In this document: positions 31,801-41,886 of the stretch, piece by piece | Layout: each line of letters opens with the position of its first letter | Position numbering within the stretch: the first letter of the stretch is position 1 | NCBI RefSeq assembly: GCF_000003815.2 | Contig: NC_049991.1 | Coordinates: forward strand, 3,656,518 to 3,706,513 | Direction: 5' to 3' | Origin: Branchiostoma floridae | Lineage: Eukaryota > Chordata > Leptocardii > Amphioxiformes > Branchiostomatidae | Length of the DNA stretch: 49,996 nt | Notes under the pieces: model-generated | The model's database searches: none | What the model was told of the DNA's origin: nothing | What the model saw: the letters and a program-made list of their open reading frames with translations, nothing else | Position numbers and translations under genes: made by a program

Positions 31801-34800
31801 TACCACTAGGTGGAGCTCTTGATCAAGGAATTTGTTTTACATGTACTTTCATTGAATTCTTGCTGTCTTTTGGACAACAATGTTCCTTTCACTCTCGTTT
31901 TATTGTTCAACATACATGTATGGATTGTAAAGAAAATTGTTTTCCTTTCAGGATACAACCATCCTGCTCTGTTGAAAGTGCTAAATGATCCAGCAAACTT
32001 GGTGAGAATAGTTTCATAATTCTTGTCTTCTTTTTGTATTTCCATTAATAATGTATTTCAAAAATAACGGTGTCGATGTAGCAATGAGTCATCGATCCAT
32101 TCAATCAAAGTGCGTAAAATCACTTCTGTCTACCACAACAACATTGCACCAATTCCAATTCTCCAAGTATCCTATTATGCCACTTCTGCCATATAATTTT
32201 ACATCCTGGCACTTTGCAAAATTCAAATCACTGTAGACACAGCTGCGAACACACAGTCACTAAGATTAACAAATACTCATACTGAAACAATGCCTCCTTT
32301 TTCAAGGAGGTAAATTAAAAAAAAAAAATTATTTTCATATATTGACCATTTGGGTCATAATTGTGGACTAAGTATTTTGATAAGTTATTTTTTTATTCAT
32401 TTGTTTACAGAGCACACTTGTGAACAGGCCAGCCCTGGGAAACCTTCCCCCAGCTGACTTTCCTCTGAGGGTACAGAACTCCCTAATTGCTGTGAGTACA
32501 ATGTACATATTTCCAGGTCGGGATTTTTAACTGAAAATTTTGGTCAATTCTGCATTTTTTTTTTTCAATTTTGAATGAACATTAATTAGAACAAAGTAGG
32601 AAATTAGATTAAGAAAAACAAGATCTTGTACCTCTAAAAACAAGAGCTCCCTATAGATTAGTAGCCTTTTCCATTGACCTCATGACCTGGGATGTCTGTC
32701 AGCCTTGTCAGTACATTGTTGAAGCACAGAATAATGAAATATGCTATTAGAATATATGTATACTTATAATGATGTCTGTGAATCAAAGAATTACTGCCAA
32801 ACTCACATGTTTCATGTCCAGGTTGCACCAAAAGGCCTGACAAATGTGAAGACTATGGCCTGTGGTTCCTGCTCCAATGAGAATGCCTACAAGGCTATCT
32901 TCATGTGGTACATGGTATGTTCTTTTCATTTTGCTGTGACATTTAAAAAACAAAGATTTTTTGAATGAAAGGAAACTTCCCACTATCAGTTGAAATTTTT
33001 AAACATATTACCAAATGCAACTGTGAAATATATTTTGTTGTAGATTTTATACATTAGAATCAAAGTTTTCTATTGATTTTTTGACAGCTCAACTTCCATC
33101 TGATTTAAATTTGCTTTTTTTCTATTAGACCAAGCAGAGAGGAGGAGCGCCCCCCTCCCCAGAAGAGTTGGAAACCTGCATGTACAATAAGGTATGGATC
33201 CTTATGCAGGAGTTGTTTATTTGCATCATGTCTTGCCCATTGACAGCTTTACTTGATAGTGCATTCAAGTTTTCAAAGCTCTGCAAAGATGATAATTTCG
33301 GCTGATACAAAAGAAACGATATTAAGATCAAAGGACTTATGTCATCAGATATTTTGGATTCTTCAAATTAAACTTTGTGTTACCAACTTAGGCCGTGTTG
33401 ATTCAATTATATGGATTATTAAAGACTCAGCCGTACATCATTTTTTCTCTGTTTCCTAAAAAGAAGTTTTCAGCCGAAGTGTAAGTGATAACGCTTGTTA
33501 ACCTTTATCCGTCGGCTCACCTTTATCCGTTGTTTATAAAATCAGGGGATTTATAGATATCAAGTCAGCGGACGGTGGTTTAGAATTGTAATATTTTCAG
33601 AGTATTGCAGTTTGAAACTACCGTCCATTAACTTGATATCCCATAACGCCCTGTTTTTCTACAAAAAACGAATATAGGTACCCAACGGATAAAGGTGAAC
33701 TAGCGTTACTGAGTGCAGTCATCATTCGTTTTTTCTCACCTGCATCTTTGTTTCCTACCCTCAGTCTCCAGGTGCTCCAGATCTCACCTTGATGTCCTTC
33801 ACAGGTGCCTTCCATGGCAGGACATTAGGTAAACCTATTTGCTTCATTTACGATGAAAAAACTTACGATGATTTAGGAGTGGGGCTAACAAAATTTTCAT
33901 CTGTACTTCCAGCCTTCCATTGGCACAGCCCTACATTTGTATGTTGTTTTAACACCCAATGCTACTATATATATTCCAAGACTCATCTTTCTGACTTTCG
34001 TACATTCTGACACCCCTATGCTGGTGTTAGGGTTAGGGGATTTTGTTTATTGCATACCTGGTAAATCGTCTTATGATGTGTCATATCACATGTTTGACTG
34101 CACTGTCCAGTCTTGCAAACATTCAACAATTTAGTATATTATACGTTTTGTCAACATACATGTAAAATATAGAAGTACATGTACTGCCAAAATTTGCCAA
34201 ATTTGATCATGAAAGAGTACAATTTTTGAAATGTTTGTTTTCCGAAAACGAAAAGAGTGCCATGCTTGGTACAGTTTGTATGATTTACTGTGAAGAAAGC
34301 TCAAATGGAAATTAAAGAAAATATAGAACTTGAAAAATTGACTGAAGTACAACCCTCTGGTATACCCTAATCTTGGAATAGCCTTCGAAAGCTTGACCAC
34401 CATGTTTGTTACAGGCTGCCTGGCCACCACTCACTCCAAGGCCATCCACAAGTTGGACATCCCGTCGCTGGACTGGCCGATCGCTCCCTTCCCTCAGCTC
34501 AAGTACCCACTGGAGGAACATGAGGCCGAGAACAGGGCGGAGGAGAGGCGATGCCTCGATCAGGTCTGTCTAAATGGTTTGGGTGATTAGTGAATACGTC
34601 GATGTAGGTGAGACATCCAGGTAATCAGATACGCCAAACAAAAGTTACTCAAGTCAAGCCACTGGATACGTTTCAGATAGTATCAACTATCCTTCGTCAG
34701 TGTCACTGACGAAGGATAGTGGATTCTATCTGAAACGTCTGACCATTTCCAAAACCATATCCAGTTGCTTGAGTAACTATTTTTTGATAAGTGAATAATT

Positions 34801-37800
34801 TCATTAGGTTGGTAAAATGCACAAAGCACAACCATGAAATTTATTAAGAGCCAACATTTCGATGGCCATCTGTCACGTGTAGTATACTTAGTATAGCCCT
34901 GATGAAGATGACAGGTGGCCAACGAAATGTTGGCTCTTAATAGAATTCATCAAGGTTGTGCATCAAGAACTTTGTGATTAAGTTTTGGGTGACTGTTTGT
35001 ATAAGCTGGATCATGGTTTAAAGTGCACATGCATAAGGTCAAAGGTGAAGATATGAAGATACCAAACTTGAAAACAGTTCTTGTTTAGACTGTGATTGAC
35101 ACATGTCGAGATGGGTTTTGTTGATATCTTAGGCACCTTCAACTTAACATATTACCCACAATGCATCACACTTTGTATTTGTAGTTCCTGTTAGTGTGTA
35201 TGATAAGTTGACATCCCAGTTTGTGCATAATTGTGCCATTCTGCCAGTTGCATTTTTTTTTTATTTCTGAAAAAATTCACAATTTTAGGCAAAAAATTGG
35301 AGTGCATTGATGCCGATTGTGGATAACTGGAGCCAGTTGGCACCTGCTCACATAGATAAATACTTCATGTTTTTAATTGTATCTGAACTGTAAGCAAAGA
35401 CACCTGTCCTGAAGTACAGTTTGAAGCAGTCAGAATTGCCCTGAAGAAGGTGACAGATGGTCACTGAAACGTTGGTGGAAATAAAGCAATGGCTGTGTAG
35501 AAAGGGTCTCTTTATTTATTCAGTGACGTACCAACCTGATGAAACTATTTACAAATTTTGTTTGAATTTTCTGCTCAGGTCCACGCCCTGTTCCGTGAGT
35601 ACACCTCTGCAGGCCGGCCAGTGTGTGGAGTGGTGGTGGAGCCGGTACAGGCAGAGGGAGGAGACAACCACGCCTCACCTGAGTTCTTCAGGGAACTCAG
35701 AGCCATCACTAAAGAGGTTAGTTTTTTTGTTGTATAGATTCACCCTTACAACAGATGTGGGTTAAGATACATTATTTTACTTGGTGTTTCTTCTACCGAT
35801 TCTCTCAAAATGATCTACATGGAGATGTACTGTGACTTAACTACACGGAGACACACCACGGCTTAAGACCTAGGATCCGTTGGGATGCTGCTCAGTCCCT
35901 AGCACAGAACAGACCCCGGTGGAGGAAACTTATCACAGCCTTTTGTCCCACATGGGATGAAGAGGATAAGTACTAAAAAGATTGCTTTTCTGTGAAAAAG
36001 ATGGAAAAGTGGAAAAATCTCCAAACTATAAAAAGATTTTTTTCTCGTGGAATAAGAAGATAGATGTCAAAAGACTGTTTCAATGAGTTGCTTTAGGCAT
36101 CAGATGTTTTAGACCTTTAGACTTATGCTTAGTATCCTGTGCTGATGGCATGCAACAGTGGTGCCTGTATTTCAGCACCAAGGACAGACACTGACATCTT
36201 GTTTTCTGCCATTGGATAGTCTTGTTAAAGCATCAGTTAGGGAATTTTTAGTCACTGATGCCACCTTTTGGCTATTATGCAATGTTTTAGAAAGGTATCT
36301 AACTGATACACAGTCGTTTCTTACATTTGTAGCTACAACATCCATTACCATACTAATGCTTCGTTTATTGCAATTTCTCAAGATATACTAATTCGACAAA
36401 TGATCAACGCATCATTGCTGTTACATTTTACCTTTGCCACTTCTTCTGTGTATCTTTTTTTGTCCTGCTAAAATCGTAATATCGCTATCGTAACACACTG
36501 CATAATTGTGTGGAGAACGCATATTCCATGGTCAGCCTATCTCCATAGATTGGGGCGGCCAACAATCAATAGCTGGGATTGACTAAGAGAAAAAGGGACT
36601 GGGAACTTGAGGATCTGTGACAGCAATAGCTATATATGGCATTCAGAAATTCAAAAATTCTCTAAATATTTTGTAGAGATATAAGATCTTTAATTCTTGT
36701 TTCCCGAAGGAGAAAACATGTCATACTGTTTTTGCTAGTGCGTTCTTTTTCTTTCTTCCTCCTGGCAGAAGGGGTTTACGAAAAAGGCTGAACTGTGCAC
36801 CAGGCCTGGCTACCTTGGCTGGCTATCATGTCAGACTACTCAGATAACCCCATTCATAGCCCAATGCTTTTTTTCAATCGCATACACTGCTTTGGGGGCA
36901 AGTCTAATGGCATAGTATTGTATTCGAGTAGCTTACACAAGGTTAGAGGGAAAACATTCTTCATTTTTGCAAGAATGTTGACATTCTAGTTGATGTCTAA
37001 TTTTCTTTCTGCAGTACGGCGCAGCGTTCCTAGTGGATGAGGTACAGACAGGTGTGGGAGTGACGGGCAGCTGGTGGGCACATGAGATGTTTGATCTGTT
37101 GTTGTCTCTCCCTACAGTACGGAGCAGCGTTCCTAGTGGATGAGGTACAGACAGGTGTGGGGGTGACAGGTGGGCACATGAGATGTTTGATCTGTTGTTG
37201 TCTCTCCCTACAGTACGGCGCAGCGTTCCTAGTGGATGAGGTACAGACAGGTGTGGGGGTGACGGGCAGCTGGTGGGCACACGACCTCTGGCAGCTGGAC
37301 GACCCACCAGACATCGTCACCTTCGCCAAGAAGATGTTGGGAGGGGGGTACTTCCACACCGAAGAGTTCAGAGCCAATTCTGTGAGGGAAATTTCATTCA
37401 AAATTTTGTGTTGGCCAGATTTCTGTTGCTGCTATTCTTAGTAGTCAGTCCAAAACACTTTGAGCAGGACTGTCTTCAGCTTGAAATTTCTTTCAAATTC
37501 CGCCCTATTCTTTGTTTTGAAACAGATGTTTTGATTGATTTTCGTGGTTGAACCTATCATCTTCAGCTTACAAATATATTCCTTCATCAATTTCATGTCA
37601 TGAAGTTAAGTCTTCTTTTGGATGGGTTGGGGCGAAATTTTTGCCCGCCCCAACAAGCAAGGTGACTCTTATACTGGTTAAGCAGGCAAATGTCATGTAA
37701 ATTTGTATATATAACAGGAACCTTACACAGCTTTTTATAATTATGGTACTGTTTAATTCAATGGACAATTCTATTTGGACTTTCGTACATCTCTATAAGT

Positions 37801-39292
37801 TTAATGTTGTACTGCCATTATACATGAGTAGCATTCTACCCTGACTTTTTAGCTCGTACCATTATTATTAGGTGAGGACATTGGAGTAATAACATGTTAT
37901 CTGTTGATCTATAATGTATTGTTTGCTTACTTTATACGCTACCAGGGTTACCGGATCTTCAACACGTGGTTGGGAGAGCCGTCCAAGTTGGCGATGTGTG
38001 AAGCAGTAGTGAAGACAGTACAGGAGGAAAACCTGCTGGAAAATGTTCGACAGGCCGGATCTGTCCTATTGGACGGTCTTAAACACCTTCAGGTAGGCCT
38101 TTATCATCTGTCCTATTGAACGGTCGGAAACACCTTCAGGTAAGCCTTTATCATCTGTCCTATTGGATGGTCTGAAACACCTTCAGGTAGTCCTTAGCTT
38201 TATGATCTGTCCTATTGGAAGGTATGAAACATCCTCAGGTAGGTCTGTATGATCTGTGTCCTAATGGATGGTCTTATAGACACCTTCAGATAGGTATAAT
38301 CTGTCCTATTGGCTGGTCTGAAACACCTTCAGGTACATGTGTAGGTCTTAATGATCTGTCCTATCAGATGGTTTTAAACACTTTCAGGTAGGTTTCTACA
38401 ATCTGTTCTATTGGACACAATTTCATGAATGAAGGAAGGTACTAATGAACAAGTGAATGAATGAATAAATGAATGAATGAGTAGTAAAGGAAAAGTCTTC
38501 CTTATGTAAAATCATAGTCAGTTTTTATGGAAAATCTGTAAGTGAAGTTGCATTTTCATACTATTAGTTAGAAGCTCATCAAAACCATAAATTTTCCTTC
38601 CTCTGTGCAGACAAAGTACCCCACCCAGTTGGAGAATGCCCGTGGATTGGGGACATTCATCGCTATCGACTGTAAGGGGGGTGACGCACACAGGAACAAG
38701 ATCCTGACGGACCTCAAGAGGAAAGGTGAGTGTCTCTTTATTCAGATATTTTAGGGCTGGTGGGGTGTGTTGTAATCCACCAAGGGTTTGGACACAGTAT
38801 TAAAAGACAGAGCCCATTGCTCTCCTTTTACCTCCCCAACTGAAGTCCAGTACCAAATTTTACACCTGGGTGGCATAAGGAAAGCTGTGTTAAGTGTCTT
38901 TCCCAAGGACACAACGTCTGCCAGGATCGAACAATGACCTTTCGGTTTCTTGACCACTCAGATATGTGATGCCTTGTTTCCATGCTTTTATATGATATAC
39001 CGGTACAGTAAAAATTCAAAAGAAAACTTCAGCCAGAATAAAAAAAAAGGAAAGTACCAGTCTGAGACTGTAACAGAAAAATATCCCCTCCCATTATGGA
39101 AAACCGGAGATATAAAGATGCAATTTGTTGTTTGCCATTCTGAAACAGATGTCGTTTTACTCCGAACCAGGTATCCAATCAGGAGGCTGCGGGGAACGGA
39201 CCATCCGGTGCCGACCTGCTCTTATCTTCCAGCCGCATCACGCAGAAATGGTCGTGAATGCCATGGACGAGGTTCTCGCGGAACAGGCATAG
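22830..39292 (+). CDS. ABAT: 4-aminobutyrate aminotransferase, mitochondrial (14 exons, complete)
   Basis: Exons: 22830-22881, 31176-31267, 31662-31809, 31952-32001, 32411-32491, 32822-32914, 33129-33191, 33765-33828, 34415-34563, 35579-35716, 37214-37381, 37946-38092, 38611-38725, 39171-39292 (TAG). All are GT-AG and in phase; 493 aa (human 500). This class III, PLP-dependent enzyme converts GABA and 2-oxoglutarate to succinic semialdehyde and glutamate in mitochondria. The start [17 protein letters not shown] is a basic, Ser-rich presequence. Using pig enzyme numbering offset by 20, key residues are present: Cys155/Cys158 in ACGSCSNEN (the [2Fe-2S] ligands), Arg212 in FHGRT (substrate carboxylate), Glu290 in [10 protein letters not shown], Asp318 in LVDEVQTG (PLP ring), Lys349 in FAKKM (Schiff base) and Thr373 in IFNTW. 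The enzyme looks active. Exons 11 and 12 are embedded in tandem copies of themselves. Confidence 0.96.
24335..24690. repeat. Three tandem copies of a 110-135-bp unit in ABAT intron 1
   Basis: The block aaccatttttcaggatcatc...cattgagatga...tttcatccatg...gctttacatacac is repeated starting near 24336, 24449 and 24586. The second copy carries an extra catttcatgtacgtgg segment. Confidence 0.85.
25349..25640. repeat. Low-copy repeat bounded by ggaggtattgttttc
   Basis: tacctccatgaagggaggta forms a short hairpin, and gggaggtattgttttc occurs at both ends (about 25364 and 25613). Between them is AT-rich non-coding sequence. A class cannot be assigned. Confidence 0.4.
26354..26573. mobile_element. Foldback element family (AACGCTAGTTCACC), copy 2
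   Basis: The outer arms taacgctagttcacctttat and ataaaggtgaaatagcgtta, and inner arms cgatgaacggtgg and ctatcgtccatc, match the copy at 17203-17421. Confidence 0.82.
26855..27272 (+). mobile_element. Mutator-like MITE, 9-bp target duplication, copy 2
   Basis: This copy has the same body and orientation as 12211-12634. Perfect 9-bp flanking repeats acattttat lie at 26846-26854 and 27273-27281. The right end stops at GGATGGTA, so the terminal CCCAGGCTA seen in copy 1 has been lost while the target duplication is intact. Confidence 0.88.
27661..28247. mobile_element. Candidate hAT-like element carrying a nested MITE
   Basis: cagggtta...tagccagga...tttcagcgtagtgg at the left resembles the complement of the right end (tactacgctaaaatgcactagctaaaatcctg). 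Flanks share tacac only. The element at 27761-27965 sits inside. Boundaries are uncertain. Confidence 0.4.
27761..27965. mobile_element. Palindromic MITE (TACTCTCCAAGCAGAGG), copy 2, 9-bp target duplication
   Basis: The ends tactctccaagcagaggt and acctctgcttggagagta are perfect inverted repeats. They are flanked by exact 9-bp copies of gggttttgg at 27752-27760 and 27966-27974. The 9-bp duplication again suggests a Mutator-like origin. It is 205 bp and non-coding. Confidence 0.88.
28428..28500 (+). repeat. Repeat block shared with 33391 and 43132
   Basis: ggccatgttgatgcgattac-atggatgacatc, then aaaactgatgcgagtgtgcg, recurs with substitutions at 43132-43205 and, for the first half, at 33391-33420. 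The full extent of the element is not resolved. Confidence 0.55.
29280..29673. mobile_element. hAT-like MITE with an internal palindrome
   Basis: The ends CAGGGCTCAAAAT and ATTTCGAGCCCTG are inverted repeats. A strong internal hairpin joins aaaaattgggtgcaccca with tgggtgcacccaattttt around 29580-29625. The flanks tcctttta and ttttgact do not give a clean duplication. Confidence 0.65.
29674..29887 (+). CDS. Unidentified short open frame in ABAT intron 1
   Basis: An open frame of about 70 residues follows the hAT-like element and ends at TAA (29885-29887). The peptide is well mixed and soluble-looking ([40 protein letters not shown], then [15 protein letters not shown]), unlike translated repeat DNA. 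An AATAAA lies about 70 bp downstream (near 29955). I recognise no domain. It has no obvious start codon of its own beyond the MITE and no splice partner. It could be a captured exon, a retrocopy 3' end, or chance. Confidence 0.3.
30344..30539. mobile_element. Foldback element family, copy 3 (degenerate)
   Basis: taatgttagttcacctctat...ggggtaacctatatccattg and aaaggttaccctatagtatg...gataaaggtgaaatagtttt pair as arms. Inner arms gttgatggacggtag and ccatttgtcgac are also present. The tips are mutated. Confidence 0.75.
30572..30882. mobile_element. MITE with GTAGCCG ends, interrupted by a TA-flanked MITE
   Basis: gtagccgtaagcgactgttg...gtttaggctccc pairs with gggagcctgaac...caacagtcgcactgcggctac. 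Almost the whole interior is the TA-flanked element at 30609-30828, with ttata/ttataaaa next to each side. The mariner-like element therefore jumped into this MITE. Confidence 0.75.
30609..30828. mobile_element. TA-flanked MITE (mariner-like), copy 3
   Basis: Ends CTGTAAATGCA and TGCATTTACAG are bounded by TA. The interior shares gaaaaaggacttttcgcggt, caccatgcactgta and gaacattaaaccac with copy 1 at 2518-2712, in the same orientation. Confidence 0.85.
31369..31520. repeat. Pyrimidine-rich (CCTT)n-like simple repeat
   Basis: An imperfect ttcc/cttc tract lies in ABAT intron 2, 100 bp downstream of the exon donor. It is non-coding. Confidence 0.9.
33489..33708. mobile_element. Foldback element family, copy 4
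   Basis: The outer arms taacgcttgttaacctttat and gataaaggtgaactagcgtta, with inner arms tcaagtcagcggacggtgg and ctaccgtccattaacttga, match the family. The left arm contains an extra partial repeat (cctttatccg twice). It lies in the ABAT intron between exons 7 and 8. Confidence 0.82.
34644..34778. repeat. Near-perfect foldback with ACGAAGGATAG core
   Basis: gttactcaag at 34644 pairs with cttgagtaac ending at 34778. The central arms aactatccttcgtcagtg and cactgacgaaggatagtg are separated by one base, and tacgtttcagatag pairs with ctatctgaaacgt. It lies in the ABAT intron after exon 9. Confidence 0.85.
34826..34963. repeat. Foldback with ATTAAGAGCCAACATTTCG arms
   Basis: gcacaaccatgaaatttatt...aagagccaacatttcg pairs with cgaaatgttggctcttaata...gaattcatcaaggttgtgc. 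The centre holds ctgatgaagatgacaggtgg. A related half-unit (ctgaagaaggtgacagatgg...gaaacgttgg) is at about 35440-35480. Confidence 0.8.
35860..35975 (+). pseudogene. Fragment of a LINE 3' coding end
   Basis: Translation across 35863-35975 gives [20 protein letters not shown] and [10 protein letters not shown]. This resembles the conserved RxxWRxLV...ALC...EED tail found at the C-terminus of several LINE polyproteins. It is short and isolated in an ABAT intron. The family is an inference. Confidence 0.45.
37015..37213 (+). repeat. Two extra copies of the 5' part of ABAT exon 11, each with an acceptor
   Basis: The sequence cag|TACGG(C/A)GCAGCGTTC through GAGGTACAGACAGGTGTGGG begins at 37015, 37118 and 37214 (the real exon). 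Spacings are 103 and 96 bp. Each copy is preceded by a usable acceptor (tttctttctgcag or tctctccctacag). Starting at 37118 the frame runs open through the real exon, adding 32 residues and a second LVDEVQTG. Starting at 37015 it meets TGA at 37141-37143. Confidence 0.95.
38061..38413 (+). repeat. Exon 12 end plus donor of ABAT, about seven tandem copies
   Basis: The unit (g/a)atctgtcctattgga(c/t)gg...aaacaccttcag|gtag...ttatcat is about 47 bp. The first unit is the true exon end (38061-38092) and its donor. Six further units, ending with a partial one near 38413, follow in the intron. Most keep a CAGGTA donor. No acceptor precedes any copy. Confidence 0.93.
38795..38975 (-). mobile_element. 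tRNA-derived SINE, copy 3
   Basis: On the minus strand ggtcattgttcgatcctggc is the B-box-like segment. It is followed by gttgtgtccttgggaaagac, cacccaggtgtaaaatttgg and cttcagttggggaggtaaaa, the same body as copies 1 and 2. It lies in the last ABAT intron. Confidence 0.7.
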
Positions 39293-39422
39293 GCAAAACT
39301 CGGGCATTTTGGTTGAAAATCTTCCAAAACAGAACGGAAGAACCTCTACTGATAATGGAAATATTTATAGTTATTAATAGTAGAGTTGAAGTGAATTAAT
39401 GGAGAGATTTCCACCCAAGGCT

Positions 39423-39834
39423 TAGCCTGGGTACCATCCGGAATGTAGTTACCTGAATACAGTTGCTTCTCACTCTGACATTTATCATACACTATTATAC
39501 AGTCACTTCTCTGATGTTCCGTCTGGGAACCTTGACATCACTAACGTCAGGAATCGCCCATATTTTGGATGAGGGCGCTGATTGGTCCCTAACACGAGTG
39601 AATTGAGGAATGGGTTCAATTGCTTGTTTGATTCGGCGTTCCAACACCGGTACCGGAAAAGCCCTCATGCCGGAGGGCCTGTTGTCATAAAATGAGCGTT
39701 CTAGAGCCCATTCCTGACTTTGCTCAATAACTGACATTAGCACCAAATGGTTTGAATGCGCAGGTCCCAGAAGGATAGCAGATGAAATGAACATATAATA
39801 GGAGCGAACTACTACCCTGATGGCACCCAGTCTA
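39423..39834 (-). mobile_element. Mutator-like MITE, 9-bp target duplication, copy 3
   Basis: The inverted ends are TAGCCTGGGTACCATCCGG and GATGGCACCCAGTCTA. The flanks cccaaggct (39414-39422) and cccaagact (39835-39843) form a 9-bp duplication with one change. The body is in the opposite orientation to copies 1 and 2. It lies 130 bp after the ABAT stop codon. Confidence 0.85.
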
Positions 39835-41885
39835 CCCAAGACTGGGGCAATCTAGCTGAATTGTCAATTCTTCCGAGATTAGTCTGTAAATGTTTCAACC
39901 TGTGCAATTGAGGAAATTCCCTCAGAGATTTTCAATTCAGTTGACTATTTGACTATCCCTATGAATGGTTTAAGTTGAAATAGGAGACTATTTGTAGATT
40001 ATGATCAGCTCATCTCAAGTTGTAAAGGCTACTCATTTGGACAAGTTCTGTACCACCAGAAGAATCGGCAATTCCGTCAGATTACAATCCCTACCTAATG
40101 GCATTATTACACACGTATACTGTATATTTTGCCGGTGGCAGTCGACACATGTCTTTTGCTAAACTTTAGGACTGAAACTTGCCAGTAATATAGACAACAT
40201 TTATTTTACAAGGCTGCAAGAGCACAATTATCATGTTAGAATACTTTCACTATAATATGTCTTAACATAAAAAACAGCTGTTGTTAATAAAAGTTTTGTA
40301 ATAAGAAAAATCTGCAAGTATTCATATTAGATTAAAAGACGCCAATGTATTACCTCTGCATATACTACAAAATAAAGTGTCTAATAGTAATGTTTTGAGT
40401 ATTTGCATGCAATTTCTTAGCCTTCTTCGCAGACTTTGGGGGCGGCAATCTTTTTTTTTTTGGGGAGCGCTGCAACATGAGCTGCGATTCTCCGTGAAAG
40501 GGAGTTTTTACTGCTGTAAAATTTCCTCTTCCACAGTCTGCGAAGGAGGTTAGCAAATTTTGAAATTTGTGTCCAATTTTGATGTGGCACTGTAGTTCTT
40601 GGAACTTACACAACCGTCATATTATATTACTCTAATGTACATATTGATACGAAAATAACATCGATTAATAGCTATAAAATGAATAAGTTTTGTGAAATAA
40701 CAATAATATTTTACATGACTGTAATATATAAAATCAGATGTATTTGACATTGAATAATTATAAATCTACAATACTTGACGACGTGTAACACATTATATAA
40801 AATCAGATGCATTTGCATGACCATTTACAAAATCTTATACGGTATCTTCTCAGTAATTGCTTTTTGGCGTTGGTAACTTTGTGACTAGCCTGTGGGAGCA
40901 AGGCCTTACATGTATATTGTTATATAGAGTAAACTGATATTATTGTTAAGAAGTCGGGAGTAGGTCAGGGTATTACTTCCTAATTTGGAATTCCAAGTTT
41001 GTTGTCTGATGTGGGTATTATAAAGTAAACAATTTGCCTTAGATTCAAATTTGTATCCGTATCTTTGACTTTACAATGTAGTTGTGGATAACAGTTGATA
41101 CTGTCATTTGTATTTGATTATTATATATATTCATGTGTGGCTTTAATTGTGCTAGAAGGTAGAGTTAAGGTAATTCAAGACTTTCATTTTTTTATGAATA
41201 ATGCCAAATTAAAATAATATTTGAATATGGTTCATATTTAACTGCAATAAAACCTTGATTGGTTGATTGTCTACATGCTTTGTACACGTGTATGTGTTTA
41301 TATTTAGGCAGTTGGTCTTTAACTCTCAAGGGCCCGTTCACACTGGTGCATCTGTTCAACATGTTAAAGTTTTTTCAGAAAGATTCATGAAAGTTTGACG
41401 TGGTAACCTCTTAGACAGTGAAAAGTTACTTTTAACTCATATTTCTAATTGTCAAGGAAACGTGTACTTTGTTATCTAGTATTCTCATACTCTAAGTGTC
41501 TCAGATATCGTTCTTCCTAAGTCTAAGTGGTTTGACAAAAAAAGAGACTTAAAAAGCTTGTAAAGCACGGAAACTTCGTACAAATCACCATCTTGAACAT
41601 GTTTGTGGCAGTAGGTGAAGGTGCTGTTGCGCGACGGCCGATATTTTTGTGGACATAGTGGGCATTCGCTAAAAATACTTTTCGCTGGGCGTTCGCTAAA
41701 AAGACCATCGAAAATCGTCAACTTTGATTTATGTCACTTCGGGCCAATGGATTGACTTGAAACTCAGGATTAATGCATGGCAGCACAGTGTTGACATATT
41801 CCAAGCAAAAAATATGAGATTTGTGCAGCGCGGACTTCTCCAGAGTGGGCGTTTGTGGGCATGCGCTAAAAAGACTATGCGATAA
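39835..41885. other. Intergenic sequence downstream of ABAT, no gene recognised
   Basis: AATAAA candidates for ABAT polyadenylation occur near 40286 and 40371. A short foldback at 40418-40554 pairs tagccttcttcgcagact with agtctgcgaaggaggttag. The motif ttcgctaaaaa is repeated around 41665-41705. No coding signal is seen. Confidence 0.55.
40418..40554. mobile_element. Short foldback MITE (TCTTCGCAGACT ends)
   Basis: tagccttcttcgcagactttgg and ccacagtctgcgaaggaggtta are inverted ends. They enclose a t-rich tract and gctgcgattctccgtg. It is 137 bp, with no clear target duplication. Confidence 0.6.
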
Positions 41886-41886
41886 A

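Noticed and set aside
37082-37441. 119-codon frame as a separate gene
   Set aside because: It is ABAT exon 11 plus its upstream duplicate in the same frame; I treat it as a possible splice variant instead.
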